A program made the translations under genes and the position numbers. 60,092 nucleotides of DNA from Prochlorococcus sp. AG-402-K22 (lineage in GTDB: Bacteria > Cyanobacteriota > Cyanobacteriia > PCC-6307 > Cyanobiaceae), in the NCBI GenBank assembly GCA_003216755.1, contig QCIJ01000009.1:1-60092 (forward strand), in the 5' to 3' direction. Shown here one piece after another: positions 1-10,615 of the stretch; within the stretch, counting starts at the first letter, position 1, and every line of letters begins with the position of its first letter. The notes under the pieces were generated by a model. The model ran no database searches, was not told the origin of the DNA, and worked only from the letters and a program-made list of their open reading frames with translations.

Positions 1-2681
1 TCAACAATATCTTTTGGAGCCTTATCCACGAAATTTTTATTAGATAATCTCTTATTTAAATTATCTAACTCAATAGTCACCTTTTTTAAATCCTTGTTTA
101 ACCTTTCCTTTAATGCATCTATATTTACAAAATCCTGAAAAGGTAAGTAAACCTCTAAATCACTAATTATCCCAGAAAAAGATTTAGCAAACTCTTTTTT
201 ATCAACAGCATTAGGTTTAAAAATAAATACTTCAGAAGATTTAGTTAAGGTTTGAATATCATCAACTAAAATTTTTAAAAAATCCATCAATTCATCATTA
301 TCTGAAACTAAGTAAACAGGTACTTTTTCTGATGGCTTGAGGCCTAATTCAGCTCTCAAATTTCTAATCAATCTAATAATTTCAAAGAGTTGCTGAAAGG
401 AATTATCAAGCTTATTATCAACAAATTTATTTTCTTGGGTTGGCCATTTTTGAAGAGATAATAATTCTTTATCTGGTTCAAGTTGCAGTACATGCCAAAG
501 TTCTTCAGTAATGTGCGGCATAAAAGGATGAATCATCACCAAAATATCATTGAGCACTTTTATTAAAACCTTTTCAGATATTTGTCTATTATTAGTCTCT
601 TTATTATTAAACCTTTGTTTAGCAAATTCTACATACCAGTCACAAAAATCATTCCACGTAAATTCATATAGTAGTTTCGCAGATTCTCCCAATTTATATT
701 CTTTCAACAAAGCAGTTACCTTTGTATTTACCTTATTCAGTTTAGATAAAATCCACTTATCACACAACTCTAAAGAAGTTTCATCACTGTCATTAAGCGA
801 ATAATTATTGTTAGAAGTTTTATTAATTAATACAAATTTAGTTGCATTCCATAATTTATTCGCAAAATTTCTTGAAGCTTCAACAGTTGAAGATGTATCT
901 TTTTTTCGATCAAAATCAAGCCGAATATCTTGTCCAGCACCTGCAACTTCTCGAATCAAAGCAAATCGCAAAGCATCAGAACCATATTTATCAATTAATA
1001 GTATTGGATCAATACCATTTCCTGAACTTTTACTCATTTTTTTATTATTTTCATCTCGAACTAGACCATGAATATAAACATCCTTAAAAGGAATATTATT
1101 CGTAAAAGTATTCCCCATCATTGTCATTCTGGCCACCCAGAAGAAAATAATATCAAAACCCGTTACAAGAACACTATTTGGATACCATTTTTTAAAATCG
1201 GGGTCATTTGAATTTGGCCAACCAAGGGTTGAGAAAGGCCATAAACCACTTGAAAACCAAGTATCCAAAACATCTTTATCACGAACCAATTTAATATTTA
1301 ATCCAAATTGTTTATTAGCTTTGATTAAGGCATCCTCTTCATTTCTTGCAACGACATATGGAGTATTTTGTTCTATTGTGTCTTGAGAGTCATCTAAAAC
1401 GTACCATGCTGGTATTTGGTGCCCCCACCATAATTGCCTACTGATACACCAATCATTAATATTCTCTAACCAATCCTTATAAACCTTCTCCCAGCGTGAG
1501 GGAATAAACGATGGTTTTTTAGAATCAATTTCATTAAGACATCCTTGAGATATTTCATCCATTTTCAAAAACCATTGTGTTGACAATAAAGGTTCAATTG
1601 GCACCTTACCTCTATCAGAAAAAGGAACAGTATGTTTATAGTCCTCTATCTTTGTCAAAAGGCCTAAGTTATCCAATTCTTTGATGATTTTCTTTCTAGC
1701 CTCATATCTATCTAAATTTTGAAATTTGCCTGCATTAATATTTAAAGTTCCATCCTTGTTCATTACATTAATCTGTTTTAAGTTATGCCTTTTTCCTATA
1801 GCAAAATCATTTGGATCATGAGCTGGAGTAACCTTGACACATCCCGTACCAAAATCTTTATCAACATGTGAATCAGCAATAATAGGTATTTCTCTATCAA
1901 CGAAAGGGACTTTTACTTTGACACCAATAAATTCTTTATATCTATTATCATCAGGATTAACTGCCACAGCAGTATCGCCCAAAAGAGTTTCTGGCCTTGT
2001 TGTTGCAACCTCTAAGTACTTATCTAACTGTTCGCCACTTTCAGAAATTAAAGGGTATTTAAAATGCCATAAATGACCATTTACTTCTTGCATTTCAACC
2101 TCAAGATCACTTACGGCAGATTGAGATTCAGGACACCAATTAACTAAATATTCACCTCTATAAATTAAATTCTTTTTATAAAGAATATTAAAAGCCTCAA
2201 CAACTGCCTCATTTAATTTTTGATCCAGAGTAAATCTTTCTCGAGTCCAGTCAACTGAATATCCTATCCTTTTTAATTGAGAAACTATTCTGCCGCCACT
2301 TTGTTCTTTCCAGTTCCATGCTCTTTTAAGAAATTCATCTCTTCCAACTTCCTCGCTTGTTTTACCATCGCTTTTTAATTGTTTTTCGAGAATAGTTTGA
2401 ACAGCTATTGAAGCATGATCAGTACCTGGTAAACACAAAACATTCTTACCTAAAAGTCTTTGAAAACGAACTACAACATCTATCAAAGCTGTATTAAATG
2501 CATGTCCCATATGCAAAGATCCAGTAACATTTGGTGGGGGAATAACAATACAAAAAGGTTCTCCTTCATCCTCAGGGTTAGGACTAAACGCCTTTAAACT
2601 TTCCCATTTTTCTTGCCACTTTTTCTCTACTTCAAAAGGTGAATAATTCTCTAAAGATAATTGATCATTCATCTCTGTCAT
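1..2681 (-). CDS. valS: valyl-tRNA synthetase, C-terminus cut by window edge
   Basis: Class I aminoacyl-tRNA synthetase that charges tRNA-Val in the cytoplasm. About 893 residues are present, reading from ATG at 2681; the frame is open to the window edge, so roughly the last 20-30 residues are missing. Visible motifs are PPPNVTGSLHMGHA (HIGH-type signature, about residues 48-61), a long CP1 editing insertion, and NKKMSKSSG (KMSKS loop, about residue 546). The end that can be read (LDNLNKRLSNKNFVDKAP) is the typical ValRS C-terminal coiled coil. A second ATG lies three codons downstream of the chosen start and cannot be excluded. It is transcribed away from the Fe-S carrier gene, which lies upstream on the same strand. 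Identification is secure. Confidence 0.96.
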   Translation of the reverse strand, partial: MTEMNDQLSLENYSPFEVEKKWQEKWESLKAFSPNPEDEGEPFCIVIPPPNVTGSLHMGHAFNTALIDVVVRFQRLLGKNVLCLPGTDHASIAVQTILEKQLKSDGKTSEEVGRDEFLKRAWNWKEQSGGRIVSQLKRIGYSVDWTRERFTLDQKLNEAVVEAFNILYKKNLIYRGEYLVNWCPESQSAVSDLEVEMQEVNGHLWHFKYPLISESGEQLDKYLEVATTRPETLLGDTAVAVNPDDNRYKEFIGVKVKVPFVDREIPIIADSHVDKDFGTGCVKVTPAHDPNDFAIGKRHNLKQINVMNKDGTLNINAGKFQNLDRYEARKKIIKELDNLGLLTKIEDYKHTVPFSDRGKVPIEPLLSTQWFLKMDEISQGCLNEIDSKKPSFIPSRWEKVYKDWLENINDWCISRQLWWGHQIPAWYVLDDSQDTIEQNTPYVVARNEEDALIKANKQFGLNIKLVRDKDVLDTWFSSGLWPFSTLGWPNSNDPDFKKWYPNSVLVTGFDIIFFWVARMTMMGNTFTNNIPFKDVYIHGLVRDENNKKMSKSSGNGIDPILLIDKYGSDALRFALIREVAGAGQDIRLDFDRKKDTSSTVEASRNFANKLWNATKFVLINKTSNNNYSLNDSDETSLELCDKWILSKLNKVNTKVTALLKEYKLGESAKLLYEFTWNDFCDWYVEFAKQRFNNKETNNRQISEKVLIKVLNDILVMIHPFMPHITEELWHVLQLEPDKELLSLQKWPTQENKFVDNKLDNSFQQLFEIIRLIRNLRAELGLKPSEKVPVYLVSDNDELMDFLKILVDDIQTLTKSSEVFIFKPNAVDKKEFAKSFSGIISDLEVYLPFQDFVNIDALKERLNKDLKKVTIELDNLNKRLSNKNFVDKAPKDIV

Positions 2682-2781
2682 ATGCAAATTTTATTTCAAT
2701 AAACTTTTTATTTATTTTATCTTGATAGCAGCCAATTAATGAAAATAATATTAGTTTGCAAAAAAAGGAAACTTCATTATT

Positions 2782-3123
2782 CTAAAAAAGTTTGAAGCCA
2801 GAACCACAGGAACAACGTTTTGCATTTTTTGGTGTTGAAATCAGAAATCCACCACCGCTTAAATCACCGTAATAATCTAATTTTAAATCTTTAAGTAAAT
2901 TAAACTTTTGTACATCCGCGTATAAAGTGACTCCTTCAGTTCTTGAAATAGGAGATCCATTACATGTACCTGGCCTTAATTTAAAATGTATCCATCCTTC
3001 GGAACAATTTTTATCCTCAACCAAATCAATTGACATTTCTCCAGGAGAACCTCCAAAAGAAGATTGCCTAGATAATTCTGAAGCAGCGCTTTGACTGATT
3101 GAAAGATTGACGATCTCAGTCAT
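2782..3123 (-). CDS. A-type iron-sulfur cluster carrier (IscA/SufA/HesB family)
   Basis: Protein of 113 residues that should bind and pass on Fe-S clusters to apoproteins. The three cluster-ligand cysteines fit the family pattern C-X63-C-X-C: Cys40, Cys104 and Cys106, the last two in RCSCGSGF. The more common signature is CGCG, so Gly is replaced by Ser between the two C-terminal cysteines. GGGF before the C-terminal motif is also typical. I start at ATG 3123 because an upstream in-frame extension would run through the tRNA gene. The gene begins only 15 bases after the 3' end of tRNA-Val on the same strand, with no visible ribosome binding site, so it may be expressed from the tRNA transcript. 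Whether it is closer to IscA or SufA cannot be told here. Confidence 0.88.
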   Translation of the reverse strand: MTEIVNLSISQSAASELSRQSSFGGSPGEMSIDLVEDKNCSEGWIHFKLRPGTCNGSPISRTEGVTLYADVQKFNLLKDLKLDYYGDLSGGGFLISTPKNAKRCSCGSGFKLF

Positions 3124-3138
3124 TAGAAAAATAATAAA

Positions 3139-3210
<72 letters not shown>

Positions 3211-3308
3211 TTATAATAAACCATTCTAATGGATGAAGTTGAAATATTTTTACTAAGTATTTAAATATTTCATGATTAAGGCAAAATTGAATTAATAAAA
3301 TATATCCT

Positions 3309-4154
3309 ATGTCCTCAAACGATATATATAACTTGCAAAAAAATTCCGATTTAAAGACTTTAAAGAACTTTAAAATTTTAATATCTAATGTCAAATCATT
3401 GAAAGATAAAACTTGGGGATGCCCATGGCAGAAAATACAGTCTCATAAATCATTGATCCCATTCTTAAATGAAGAAAGTAGTGAATTTATAGATGCGATA
3501 TATGAAAAAAATGCGGATAACATCTGTGAAGAGTTGGGCGATCTTTTATTACAAGTAATGCTGCATTCTGAAATCGCTTACGAAAACAAAGAATTTGAAC
3601 TAAATGATGTTATAAAAAATCTAAACAAGAAAATTATTAATAGACATCCATATATTTTTAACAAAAAAGAAAAAGTATCTCTAGAAAAATCGCAACAGAT
3701 ATGGGGAAATATTAAAAATTCAGAAAAAGAAGCAACTCATATTCAATCATCGATTAGTAAAAATTTAAATTTGAAAATCAAAAATTTACCGCCAACGGTT
3801 GGAACAGATAAAATCACAAATGTTGTTAAAGAATATGGTTTTAAATGGGAGAGTACCGATCAGATTTTTGAAAAGTTAGAAGAAGAGATTAATGAATTAA
3901 AGGAAGCAATAAAAAGTAAAAATGATTCAGACATAAAAAATGAATATGGGGATATTTACTTTACCCTTCTGAATCTCTCAAACTTTTTAAAAATAAATCC
4001 TGAATCAGCTCTTCAAAAAACTAATAAAAAATTTTTAGACAGATTTTCAATCATTGAACATCATGCAGGAGATAATATTAAAAAACAAACCCCTAAAGAT
4101 TTTCAACGGCTATGGCAAATAGCCAAGCAAAAACTCAAAAGAAAAAATTCTTAA
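3309..4154 (+). CDS. mazG: MazG-type nucleoside triphosphate pyrophosphohydrolase
   Basis: A cytoplasmic house-cleaning enzyme that hydrolyses NTPs and dNTPs to monophosphate and pyrophosphate. The 281 residues contain two MazG domains. The N-terminal one carries the metal-binding EExxE (residues 55-59, NEESSE) and EExxD (74-78, EELGD). The second carries EEEINELKEAI and NEYGD. CPWQ near residue 39 is the usual N-terminal signature. Length matches full two-domain MazG (about 260-280). It starts a plus-strand run and ends 7 bases before speE, so they are probably one operon. Divergent from tRNA-Val across about 100 bases. This is the chromosomal two-domain form, not the short phage MazG. Confidence 0.93.
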   Translation: MSSNDIYNLQKNSDLKTLKNFKILISNVKSLKDKTWGCPWQKIQSHKSLIPFLNEESSEFIDAIYEKNADNICEELGDLLLQVMLHSEIAYENKEFELNDVIKNLNKKIINRHPYIFNKKEKVSLEKSQQIWGNIKNSEKEATHIQSSISKNLNLKIKNLPPTVGTDKITNVVKEYGFKWESTDQIFEKLEEEINELKEAIKSKNDSDIKNEYGDIYFTLLNLSNFLKINPESALQKTNKKFLDRFSIIEHHAGDNIKKQTPKDFQRLWQIAKQKLKRKNS

Positions 4155-4161
4155 AAAACAA

Positions 4162-5013
4162 ATGACTCATATTTCAACATGGATAGATGAATATCATAAA
4201 GGCTCAAGATTCGGTCTAAATGGAGAAATCTTAATTAAACAAAACTCAAAATATCAAGAAATTATTGTTATTAAAAATGAATATTATGGCAAAGCTCTAA
4301 TGCTAGATGGTTGTTGGATGACATCATTAAAAGACGAGAAATATTATCATGAGTGTCTTGTCCATCCAGCATTAAGTAGCATTGACAAAAAATCTAATGT
4401 ATTAATTATTGGTGGAGGAGACGGCGGTACAGCAAGAGAATGCTTTAAATACTCTCAAATATCAAAAATTGATCTGGTAGAGATCGATGAGGAAGTAATC
4501 AAAATATCTAAAAAATTTTTAAAAGAAATTGGTGGCGAAGCATGGCATGACAAAAGATTAAAGATTCATATTGATGATGGTATTCAATGGGTTAAAAAAA
4601 CAAGAGATAATTTTTACGACGTTATATTTATAGATTGTTCAGATCCCTCAGAATTTTCAGATTTATTATTTTCAGATTCGTTCTATAGAGAATGCAAAAG
4701 AATTCTTAAAAAAAATGGTATCTTAGCAACTCAAAGCGAATCTCCTGAATCCTTCAAAAATATTCACATAAGTATTTTGAAAACCCTGAAAAAAATATTT
4801 AGAGTCTCTGAAACTATGTATTCTTTTGTGCCTATATATCCTAGTGGTATTTGGAGCTGGACATTCGCCTCTGAAGAAGTTCTAAATCTATCAAAGCAAA
4901 ATTACAATGAAGCCCTGAGCATAGAAAAAGGTTGTGAAATTTGGAATTTAAATTTTCAAAATGCAGCATTCAAAATGATGCCAAATAAAATTGTGAAAGA
5001 ACTCAATTCATAG
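4162..5013 (+). CDS. speE: spermidine synthase
   Basis: Transfers the aminopropyl group of decarboxylated S-adenosylmethionine to putrescine, making spermidine. The 283 residues have the family layout: an N-terminal beta-domain (STWIDEYHKGSRFGL), the cofactor loop IIGGGDGGTARE (about 82-93), LVEIDEEVI, and the catalytic DCSDPSEFSDLLFSDSFY segment, which in family members holds the aspartates contacting putrescine. It lies between mazG (7 bases upstream) and a ureohydrolase (1 base downstream), so speE-speB is a likely translationally coupled polyamine pair. Exact aminopropyl acceptor (putrescine or another amine) cannot be fixed from sequence. Confidence 0.94.
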   Translation: MTHISTWIDEYHKGSRFGLNGEILIKQNSKYQEIIVIKNEYYGKALMLDGCWMTSLKDEKYYHECLVHPALSSIDKKSNVLIIGGGDGGTARECFKYSQISKIDLVEIDEEVIKISKKFLKEIGGEAWHDKRLKIHIDDGIQWVKKTRDNFYDVIFIDCSDPSEFSDLLFSDSFYRECKRILKKNGILATQSESPESFKNIHISILKTLKKIFRVSETMYSFVPIYPSGIWSWTFASEEVLNLSKQNYNEALSIEKGCEIWNLNFQNAAFKMMPNKIVKELNS

Positions 5014-5014
5014 A

Positions 5015-5896
5015 ATGATAAAAAATTTATTTGATAACGAAAATGCGATTTTTATGGGAGCAAAAAGAAACCCTGACGATTGCTCAATTGGTATATTTGG
5101 AGTCAATTATGATGGAACATGTTCGTTCAAACCAGGCGCCAGATTTGGTCCAGAAGCAATAAGACAAGTCAGTTCTTGTTTAGAAACATATTGTCCAAAT
5201 CTAAATAAAGACTTAGAGGATATTTTGTATGTTGATTTTGGGTCAATACTAATTGATAAAAATGACTCAAAGTCAGTTATTGAATCGGTCAAATCAGCAA
5301 CAAATTTTTTAATTAATAAACGCCTTAGTCCTATTATGCTTGGAGGTGAACACTCTATTACCACAGGAGCTATTGAAGCATTAGTAAAAAAATATCCAGA
5401 TTTGATATTGGTTCAACTTGATGCTCATGCAGATTTAAGAGAATCATATATAGGAAATAAACATAGTCATGCTTGTACAATGAAAAGATGCTTAGAGGTG
5501 CTAACTGAAAAGAAAATTTTCCAAGTAGGAATAAGAAGTGGGACTAAAGAAGAATTTCAAATTATGCATAATAACAATCAATTAGTTAACTTTTGCCCAG
5601 GCGGAAATGCACAACAGTTAAGACAAGCTCTTCTACCCTATTCTAAGTGTCCAATTTATTTAACAATAGACTTAGATTGGTTTGATCCCAGTTTATTAGC
5701 AGGGACGGGAACTCCAGAACCGGGAGGATTTTTTTGGAATGATTTTGAAGAAATCCTGAAAACTTTAAGAGGCTTTAGAATTGTGGCTTCAGACATTGTG
5801 GAATTATCTCCAGAAATTGATAAAAGCGGAGTTAGCAGCATAGTTGCAGCTAAAGTACTTAGAAGCTTAATTTTGTCATTAGAAAATATGCAATAA
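5015..5896 (+). CDS. speB: agmatinase-like ureohydrolase
   Basis: Arginase/agmatinase family metalloenzyme of 293 residues, expected to split agmatine into putrescine and urea. All metal ligands are visible: His113 in GGEHS, Asp136/His138/Asp140 in DAHAD, and Asp219/Asp221 with Asp224 in TIDLDWFDP, followed by the TGTPEPGG loop. Its start is one base after the speE stop, which supports a polyamine role. Family caution: some cyanobacterial members of this group hydrolyse guanidine or other guanidino compounds, so agmatine is inferred mainly from the neighbour. No truncation. Confidence 0.87.
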   Translation: MIKNLFDNENAIFMGAKRNPDDCSIGIFGVNYDGTCSFKPGARFGPEAIRQVSSCLETYCPNLNKDLEDILYVDFGSILIDKNDSKSVIESVKSATNFLINKRLSPIMLGGEHSITTGAIEALVKKYPDLILVQLDAHADLRESYIGNKHSHACTMKRCLEVLTEKKIFQVGIRSGTKEEFQIMHNNNQLVNFCPGGNAQQLRQALLPYSKCPIYLTIDLDWFDPSLLAGTGTPEPGGFFWNDFEEILKTLRGFRIVASDIVELSPEIDKSGVSSIVAAKVLRSLILSLENMQ

Positions 5897-5946
5897 AAAA
5901 TTTCTAAACTAAAGTGTAAAAATAGTAAATTAAAATTTAATATTTC

Positions 5947-7059
5947 ATGGATTTGCTTAAAAGTCCTCTGTTTTCAAAATATGTTCAATCCAATGCAAAA
6001 TTAGTGAATTTTGCAGGTTGGGAAATGCCAATATCATTTTCAGGATTACTCAAAGAGCATGAATCAGTTAGATCTTCAGCGGGATTGTTTGATATTTCTC
6101 ATATGGGTGTAATTTCTATCAAGGGAATCAATCCAAAGGATTATATTCAAAAAATTTTTCCTACAAATTTACACTCCTTTTCTGAAGGTCAGGGACTTTA
6201 TACAGTAATGCTCAATGAAAAAGGAGGAATAATAGATGACTTAATAATTTATGACCTTGGTATACAAGAAAATGATATATCAGAATTATTGTTAATAGTA
6301 AATGCAAGTAGATATAACGTAGATTTTCAGTGGATAAAAAATAATTTAAATAATTATGAAATTTCGATAACAAACTTTAAAAAAGACAAAGTACTTTTAG
6401 CACTACAGGGGGAAAACTCATTCGATTTATTTGAAGAATGGATTAAATCTTCGATCTCACATATCCCTAACTTCGGATGCGAATATAAAATTTTTGAACA
6501 TATTTGTCCCAAAGAAAAAATCTTTTTTTCCAAGACAGGATATACAGGGGAAAATGGTCTTGAAATACTTTTATCTAAAAAAGCAGCAATTAATTTATGG
6601 GATTTCTCAATTTCCAAAAATGTTGCACCTTGTGGTTTAGGAGCCAGAGATACTCTTAGACTTGAAGCAGGCATGCATCTTTATGGTCAAGACATAAATG
6701 AAGAAACTTCTCCATATGAAGCGGGGTTGGGCTGGCTAGTACATCTAGAAAATAATCACGAATTCTTTGGAAGAAGTTTTCTTGAAGAGCAAGTAAGATT
6801 AGGTATTCAAAAAAAGTTAGTTGGTCTCGCTATAGAAGGTAAAGCAATAGGAAGAAAAGGTTGCGCAGTACTTAAAGGTGAAGAAAATATTGGAACTATA
6901 ACTAGCGGCAGTTGGTCTCCAACTAAACAACAAGCTATAGCTTTTGCATACATAAATACTTCTCATGCCTTAATAAATAATGAAGTTCAAATATTAATAA
7001 GAGGCAAAAAATTCAAAGGAGTTATAACAAAAAGAGCGTTTTATAAAAAGAATTATTAA
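5947..7059 (+). CDS. gcvT: aminomethyltransferase, glycine cleavage T protein
   Basis: Tetrahydrofolate-dependent T protein of the glycine cleavage system, which releases ammonia and makes 5,10-methylene-THF from the aminomethyl group carried on the H protein. The 370 residues match the usual length. Diagnostic stretches are [12 protein letters not shown] near the N-terminus, GLFDISHMG (about 53-61), [12 protein letters not shown], and [14 protein letters not shown]. It sits 50 bases after speB. The partner genes gcvH and gcvP are not in this window. The related folate-binding protein YgfZ is less likely, because the substrate-binding SHMG and ARDTLRLE regions are intact. Confidence 0.94.
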   Translation: MDLLKSPLFSKYVQSNAKLVNFAGWEMPISFSGLLKEHESVRSSAGLFDISHMGVISIKGINPKDYIQKIFPTNLHSFSEGQGLYTVMLNEKGGIIDDLIIYDLGIQENDISELLLIVNASRYNVDFQWIKNNLNNYEISITNFKKDKVLLALQGENSFDLFEEWIKSSISHIPNFGCEYKIFEHICPKEKIFFSKTGYTGENGLEILLSKKAAINLWDFSISKNVAPCGLGARDTLRLEAGMHLYGQDINEETSPYEAGLGWLVHLENNHEFFGRSFLEEQVRLGIQKKLVGLAIEGKAIGRKGCAVLKGEENIGTITSGSWSPTKQQAIAFAYINTSHALINNEVQILIRGKKFKGVITKRAFYKKNY

Positions 7060-7114
7060 CTAAATTTACCCTTAAAGAATTATTATAAGTTATTGATAAA
7101 TAAATCATACTTAG

Positions 7115-8911
7115 ATGAGAAACAAAATTTGCGAAGAACTCAATAATACAGATATTGGTAAATTAGTTAATCTATGCGGATGGGTTGATAGAAGAAGAGA
7201 TCATGGTGGTGTAATTTTTATTGATTTAAGAGACCATAGTGGATTCTTACAAATAACAATTAACCCCGATGATGGAGCAAATCTATTTAAACAGGCGGAA
7301 ACTCTAAGAAATGAGACGGTAATAATGGTTAGCGGAATTATTAATGAAAGGCCCAAAGATTCAATAAATAAAAATTTAAGTACTGGAGAGTTAGAGCTTA
7401 AGGTTAAAGATTTGCAAATTCTCAACCAAATTAAAAAAAACTTACCTTTTCCAGTGTCTATACATGATTATGAAAATACAAAAGAGGAACTCAGATTAAA
7501 GTATAGATATCTAGATTTAAGAAGGGGGAAGTTACTAGAAAATTTAAAAACAAGACATAAGATTATTAAAGTTGCTAGAGAATTTCTTGATAATTTTGGA
7601 TTTACAGAAGTAGAGACTCCATTACTTACAAAATCAACTCCAGAAGGCGCTCGCGATTTTCTTGTTCCTGCACGTCTTTCGAATGGAGAATTTTTTGCTC
7701 TACCTCAATCCCCACAACTATTTAAACAACTTTTAATGGTTGGAGGCTTAGATAAGTATTATCAAATCGCAAAATGTTTCCGTGATGAGGACTTAAGGGC
7801 AGATAGACAGCCAGAGTTTACTCAATTAGATATTGAGATGAGCTTTATTAGTGAAGAAGAAATAATTTCTTTTAATGAAAGTCTTATAAAAAAAATATGG
7901 AAAGAAGTATTAAATATTAATTTTGATAATGCTTTTCCAAGAATGTCATGGCAAGCAGCAATGGATAATTACGGCACTGATAGACCAGATACTAGATATC
8001 AAATGTTATTAAAAGATTTAGGAGAAGTATTAGGTGATATTGGCTTTAATATTTTTACCAAGGCAATTAAGTCTGGAGGTTACATAAAATCCATAACAGT
8101 CAAAGGAGGTAATTCAAGTATTAGTAACGTAAGAATTAAACCAGGAGGTGATATCTTCCAAGTAGCTCAAGATGCAGGCGCTGGTGGTTTGGCCTTTATA
8201 AGGGTCAAAGGAGATGAGCTTGAGACTATTGGGGCAATTAAAAATAATTTAAGTGAAGAGCATATAGATGATATTTTAAGAATCACAGAAGCACAAGATG
8301 GAGACTTAATCCTCTTGGGAGCTGGAGATAAAGGAATTGTCAACCAATCATTAGATAGAGTGAGACAATATATTGCAAAAGACTTAAATCTCATAGATAA
8401 AAGTAAATGGAATTTCTTATGGGTTACTGATTTCCCGATGTTTGAGAGAAATGAAGAGGAAAATAGATATGAAGCTTTACATCATCCTTTTTGTTCTCCA
8501 AAAAATATAGAATCTAAAGATTTTGAAAACTTTAAAAAAGAAATCGAGAACTCTTTAGCCAATGCTTATGACTTAGTTCTTAATGGATTAGAGTTAGGTG
8601 GTGGCTCTTTACGTATCCATCAAGCGAACTTACAACGAGAGGTTCTGAAAACGGTAGGACTTAATAATAAAGAAATTGATGAAAAATTTGGATTTTTAAT
8701 AGAAGCCTTAGAAATGGGTGCTCCTCCTCATGGTGGAATAGCGTTTGGATTAGATCGTATTACCATGCTTGTCATTGGTGCAGATTCAATAAGAGAAACA
8801 ATTGCTTTTCCAAAAAATCAACAAGCAAAATGTCTTCTCACAAATGCACCTTCAAATGTCTCCGAATCACAATTAAAAGAATTAGATATTGAAATAACAA
8901 TTGATGAATAA
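7115..8911 (+). CDS. aspS: aspartyl-tRNA synthetase, bacterial type
   Basis: Class II synthetase of 598 residues charging tRNA-Asp. It has the N-terminal OB-fold anticodon domain ([15 protein letters not shown]), class II motif 2 ([18 protein letters not shown]), a GAD insertion around residues 310-420 typical of the bacterial form, and motif 3 ([12 protein letters not shown]) near the C-terminus. It lies between gcvT and pyrG, same direction. In organisms lacking asparaginyl-tRNA synthetase this enzyme can be non-discriminating; the sequence alone does not settle that. Confidence 0.96.
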   Translation: MRNKICEELNNTDIGKLVNLCGWVDRRRDHGGVIFIDLRDHSGFLQITINPDDGANLFKQAETLRNETVIMVSGIINERPKDSINKNLSTGELELKVKDLQILNQIKKNLPFPVSIHDYENTKEELRLKYRYLDLRRGKLLENLKTRHKIIKVAREFLDNFGFTEVETPLLTKSTPEGARDFLVPARLSNGEFFALPQSPQLFKQLLMVGGLDKYYQIAKCFRDEDLRADRQPEFTQLDIEMSFISEEEIISFNESLIKKIWKEVLNINFDNAFPRMSWQAAMDNYGTDRPDTRYQMLLKDLGEVLGDIGFNIFTKAIKSGGYIKSITVKGGNSSISNVRIKPGGDIFQVAQDAGAGGLAFIRVKGDELETIGAIKNNLSEEHIDDILRITEAQDGDLILLGAGDKGIVNQSLDRVRQYIAKDLNLIDKSKWNFLWVTDFPMFERNEEENRYEALHHPFCSPKNIESKDFENFKKEIENSLANAYDLVLNGLELGGGSLRIHQANLQREVLKTVGLNNKEIDEKFGFLIEALEMGAPPHGGIAFGLDRITMLVIGADSIRETIAFPKNQQAKCLLTNAPSNVSESQLKELDIEITIDE

Positions 8912-8957
8912 GAATATTTATGGATGTTCTAAAAGTTTTTTGTTTAAATAAAATATA

Positions 8958-8977
8958 AGGAGGCTGTGCTTAATTAA
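8958..8977 (+). promoter_or_regulatory. AGGAGG with mini reading frame upstream of pyrG
   Basis: A perfect AGGAGG lies at 8958-8963, but the pyrG ATG is 23 bases further on, too far for direct use, and an in-frame stop at 8975-8977 rules out an upstream pyrG start. GTG-CTT-AAT-TAA (8966-8977) follows 2 bases after it. It could be a leader mini-cistron, a standby site, or chance. Confidence 0.35.
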
Positions 8978-8986
8978 AAATATTTA

Positions 8987-10597
8987 ATGTCAAAATTTGT
9001 TTTTGTCACCGGAGGCGTAGTTTCTAGCATTGGTAAAGGAATTGTTGCTGCAAGCTTAGGGAGATTATTAAAGTCTAGAGGATATAGCGTTTCAATACTA
9101 AAATTAGATCCATATCTAAATGTTGATCCAGGCACGATGAGCCCGTTTCAACATGGAGAAGTTTTTGTTACGGAAGATGGAGCTGAAACAGATCTAGATT
9201 TGGGGCACTATGAGAGATTCACTGATACTGCGATGACTCGATTAAATAGTGTCACGACAGGTTCTATTTATCAAGCAGTAATTAATAAAGAAAGAAGAGG
9301 TAGTTATAATGGTGGCACTGTGCAAGTTATACCTCACATAACTGGCGAAATAAGAGAGAGAATTCATAGAGTAGCAGCCAACAGCAATGCAGATATTATT
9401 ATTACTGAAATTGGGGGGACTGTAGGTGATATTGAATCTTTACCCTTTTTAGAAGCAATAAGAGAATTTAAAAATGATGTCAATAATAATGATGTTGCAT
9501 ATATTCACGTAACATTACTTCCTTACATAAAAACCTCTGGCGAAATAAAAACCAAACCAACACAACATTCAGTTAAAGAACTGAGATCAATAGGAATTCA
9601 GCCAGATTTACTAGTATGCAGAAGTGATAAATCAATAAATGAAAGTCTCAAAAAAAAGCTTAGTGGATTTTGCGGTGTCAATATTAACTCCGTAATAGAA
9701 GCATTAGATGCAGATAGTATTTATTCTGTGCCTCTTTCATTAAAAAAAGAGGGTTTATGTAAAGAAACCCTGAAGTACTTAGAGCTTGAAGATAAAGAAT
9801 GTGATTTGAAAAATTGGGAGCAACTAATACACAACCTAAGAAATCCTGGAGCTCCAACCAAAGTTGCTTTAGTAGGTAAATACATTGAACTTGGAGATGC
9901 ATATTTATCCGTTGTTGAAGCTTTAAGACATGCATGCATTGAACAAAAGGCTTTATTAGATTTACATTGGGTAAGTGCTGAAATGATAGAAAAAAATTCA
10001 GCAGAAACTTACTTAAATGAAGTTGATGCAATTGTCGTGCCCGGGGGATTTGGCAATAGAGGAGTAAATGGAAAAATTTCGGCTATAAAATTCGCAAGAG
10101 AAAATAAAATTCCATTTTTAGGCTTGTGCCTTGGTATGCAATGTGCAGTTATAGAATGGGCTAGGAATGTAGCTAATCTTCCAGATGCATCTAGTTCAGA
10201 ACTAGACCCAAACAGTCCCAATCCAGTGATACATTTATTACCAGAACAGGAAGATGTAGTTGATTTAGGAGGGACAATGAGACTTGGAGTTTATCCATGT
10301 AGATTGACAAAAAATACAACTGGAAAAAACTTATATGATGAGGATGTTATTTATGAGAGACATCGACATAGATACGAATTTAATAATTACTACAAACAAA
10401 GTTTTTTAGATTCTGGATACAAAATTAGTGGTACATCACCAGATGGCAGATTAGTTGAGTTAATTGAGTTAGAAAATCATCCATACTTCTTAGCATGTCA
10501 ATATCATCCTGAGTTTTTATCACGACCTGGCAAACCTCATCCTTTATTTAAAGGCTTAATAAAAGCCTCTCAAGATAAGTTAACTCAATCAAATTAA
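8987..10597 (+). CDS. pyrG: CTP synthase (glutamine hydrolysing)
   Basis: Makes CTP from UTP using ATP and glutamine, the last step of pyrimidine nucleotide synthesis. The 536 residues have two domains. The N-terminal amidoligase starts [16 protein letters not shown] and contains [14 protein letters not shown]. The C-terminal class I glutamine amidotransferase has the nucleophile in GLCLGMQ (Cys at about 381) and QYHPEF with the catalytic His/Glu near 505. Length is normal. The start is ATG 8987; no Shine-Dalgarno sits at a usable distance, although a strong AGGAGG occurs 23 bases upstream. It lies 75 bases after aspS and 18 bases before queE. Confidence 0.96.
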   Translation: MSKFVFVTGGVVSSIGKGIVAASLGRLLKSRGYSVSILKLDPYLNVDPGTMSPFQHGEVFVTEDGAETDLDLGHYERFTDTAMTRLNSVTTGSIYQAVINKERRGSYNGGTVQVIPHITGEIRERIHRVAANSNADIIITEIGGTVGDIESLPFLEAIREFKNDVNNNDVAYIHVTLLPYIKTSGEIKTKPTQHSVKELRSIGIQPDLLVCRSDKSINESLKKKLSGFCGVNINSVIEALDADSIYSVPLSLKKEGLCKETLKYLELEDKECDLKNWEQLIHNLRNPGAPTKVALVGKYIELGDAYLSVVEALRHACIEQKALLDLHWVSAEMIEKNSAETYLNEVDAIVVPGGFGNRGVNGKISAIKFARENKIPFLGLCLGMQCAVIEWARNVANLPDASSSELDPNSPNPVIHLLPEQEDVVDLGGTMRLGVYPCRLTKNTTGKNLYDEDVIYERHRHRYEFNNYYKQSFLDSGYKISGTSPDGRLVELIELENHPYFLACQYHPEFLSRPGKPHPLFKGLIKASQDKLTQSN

Positions 10598-10615
10598 TAT
10601 TCTTTATTTTTTTGA

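Noticed and set aside
6431..6640. Plus-strand frame inside gcvT
   Set aside because: Frame-shifted shadow of gcvT with no independent signals.
9684..10031. Minus-strand reading frames inside pyrG
   Set aside because: Antisense shadows of a well-conserved gene with no family-like sequence.
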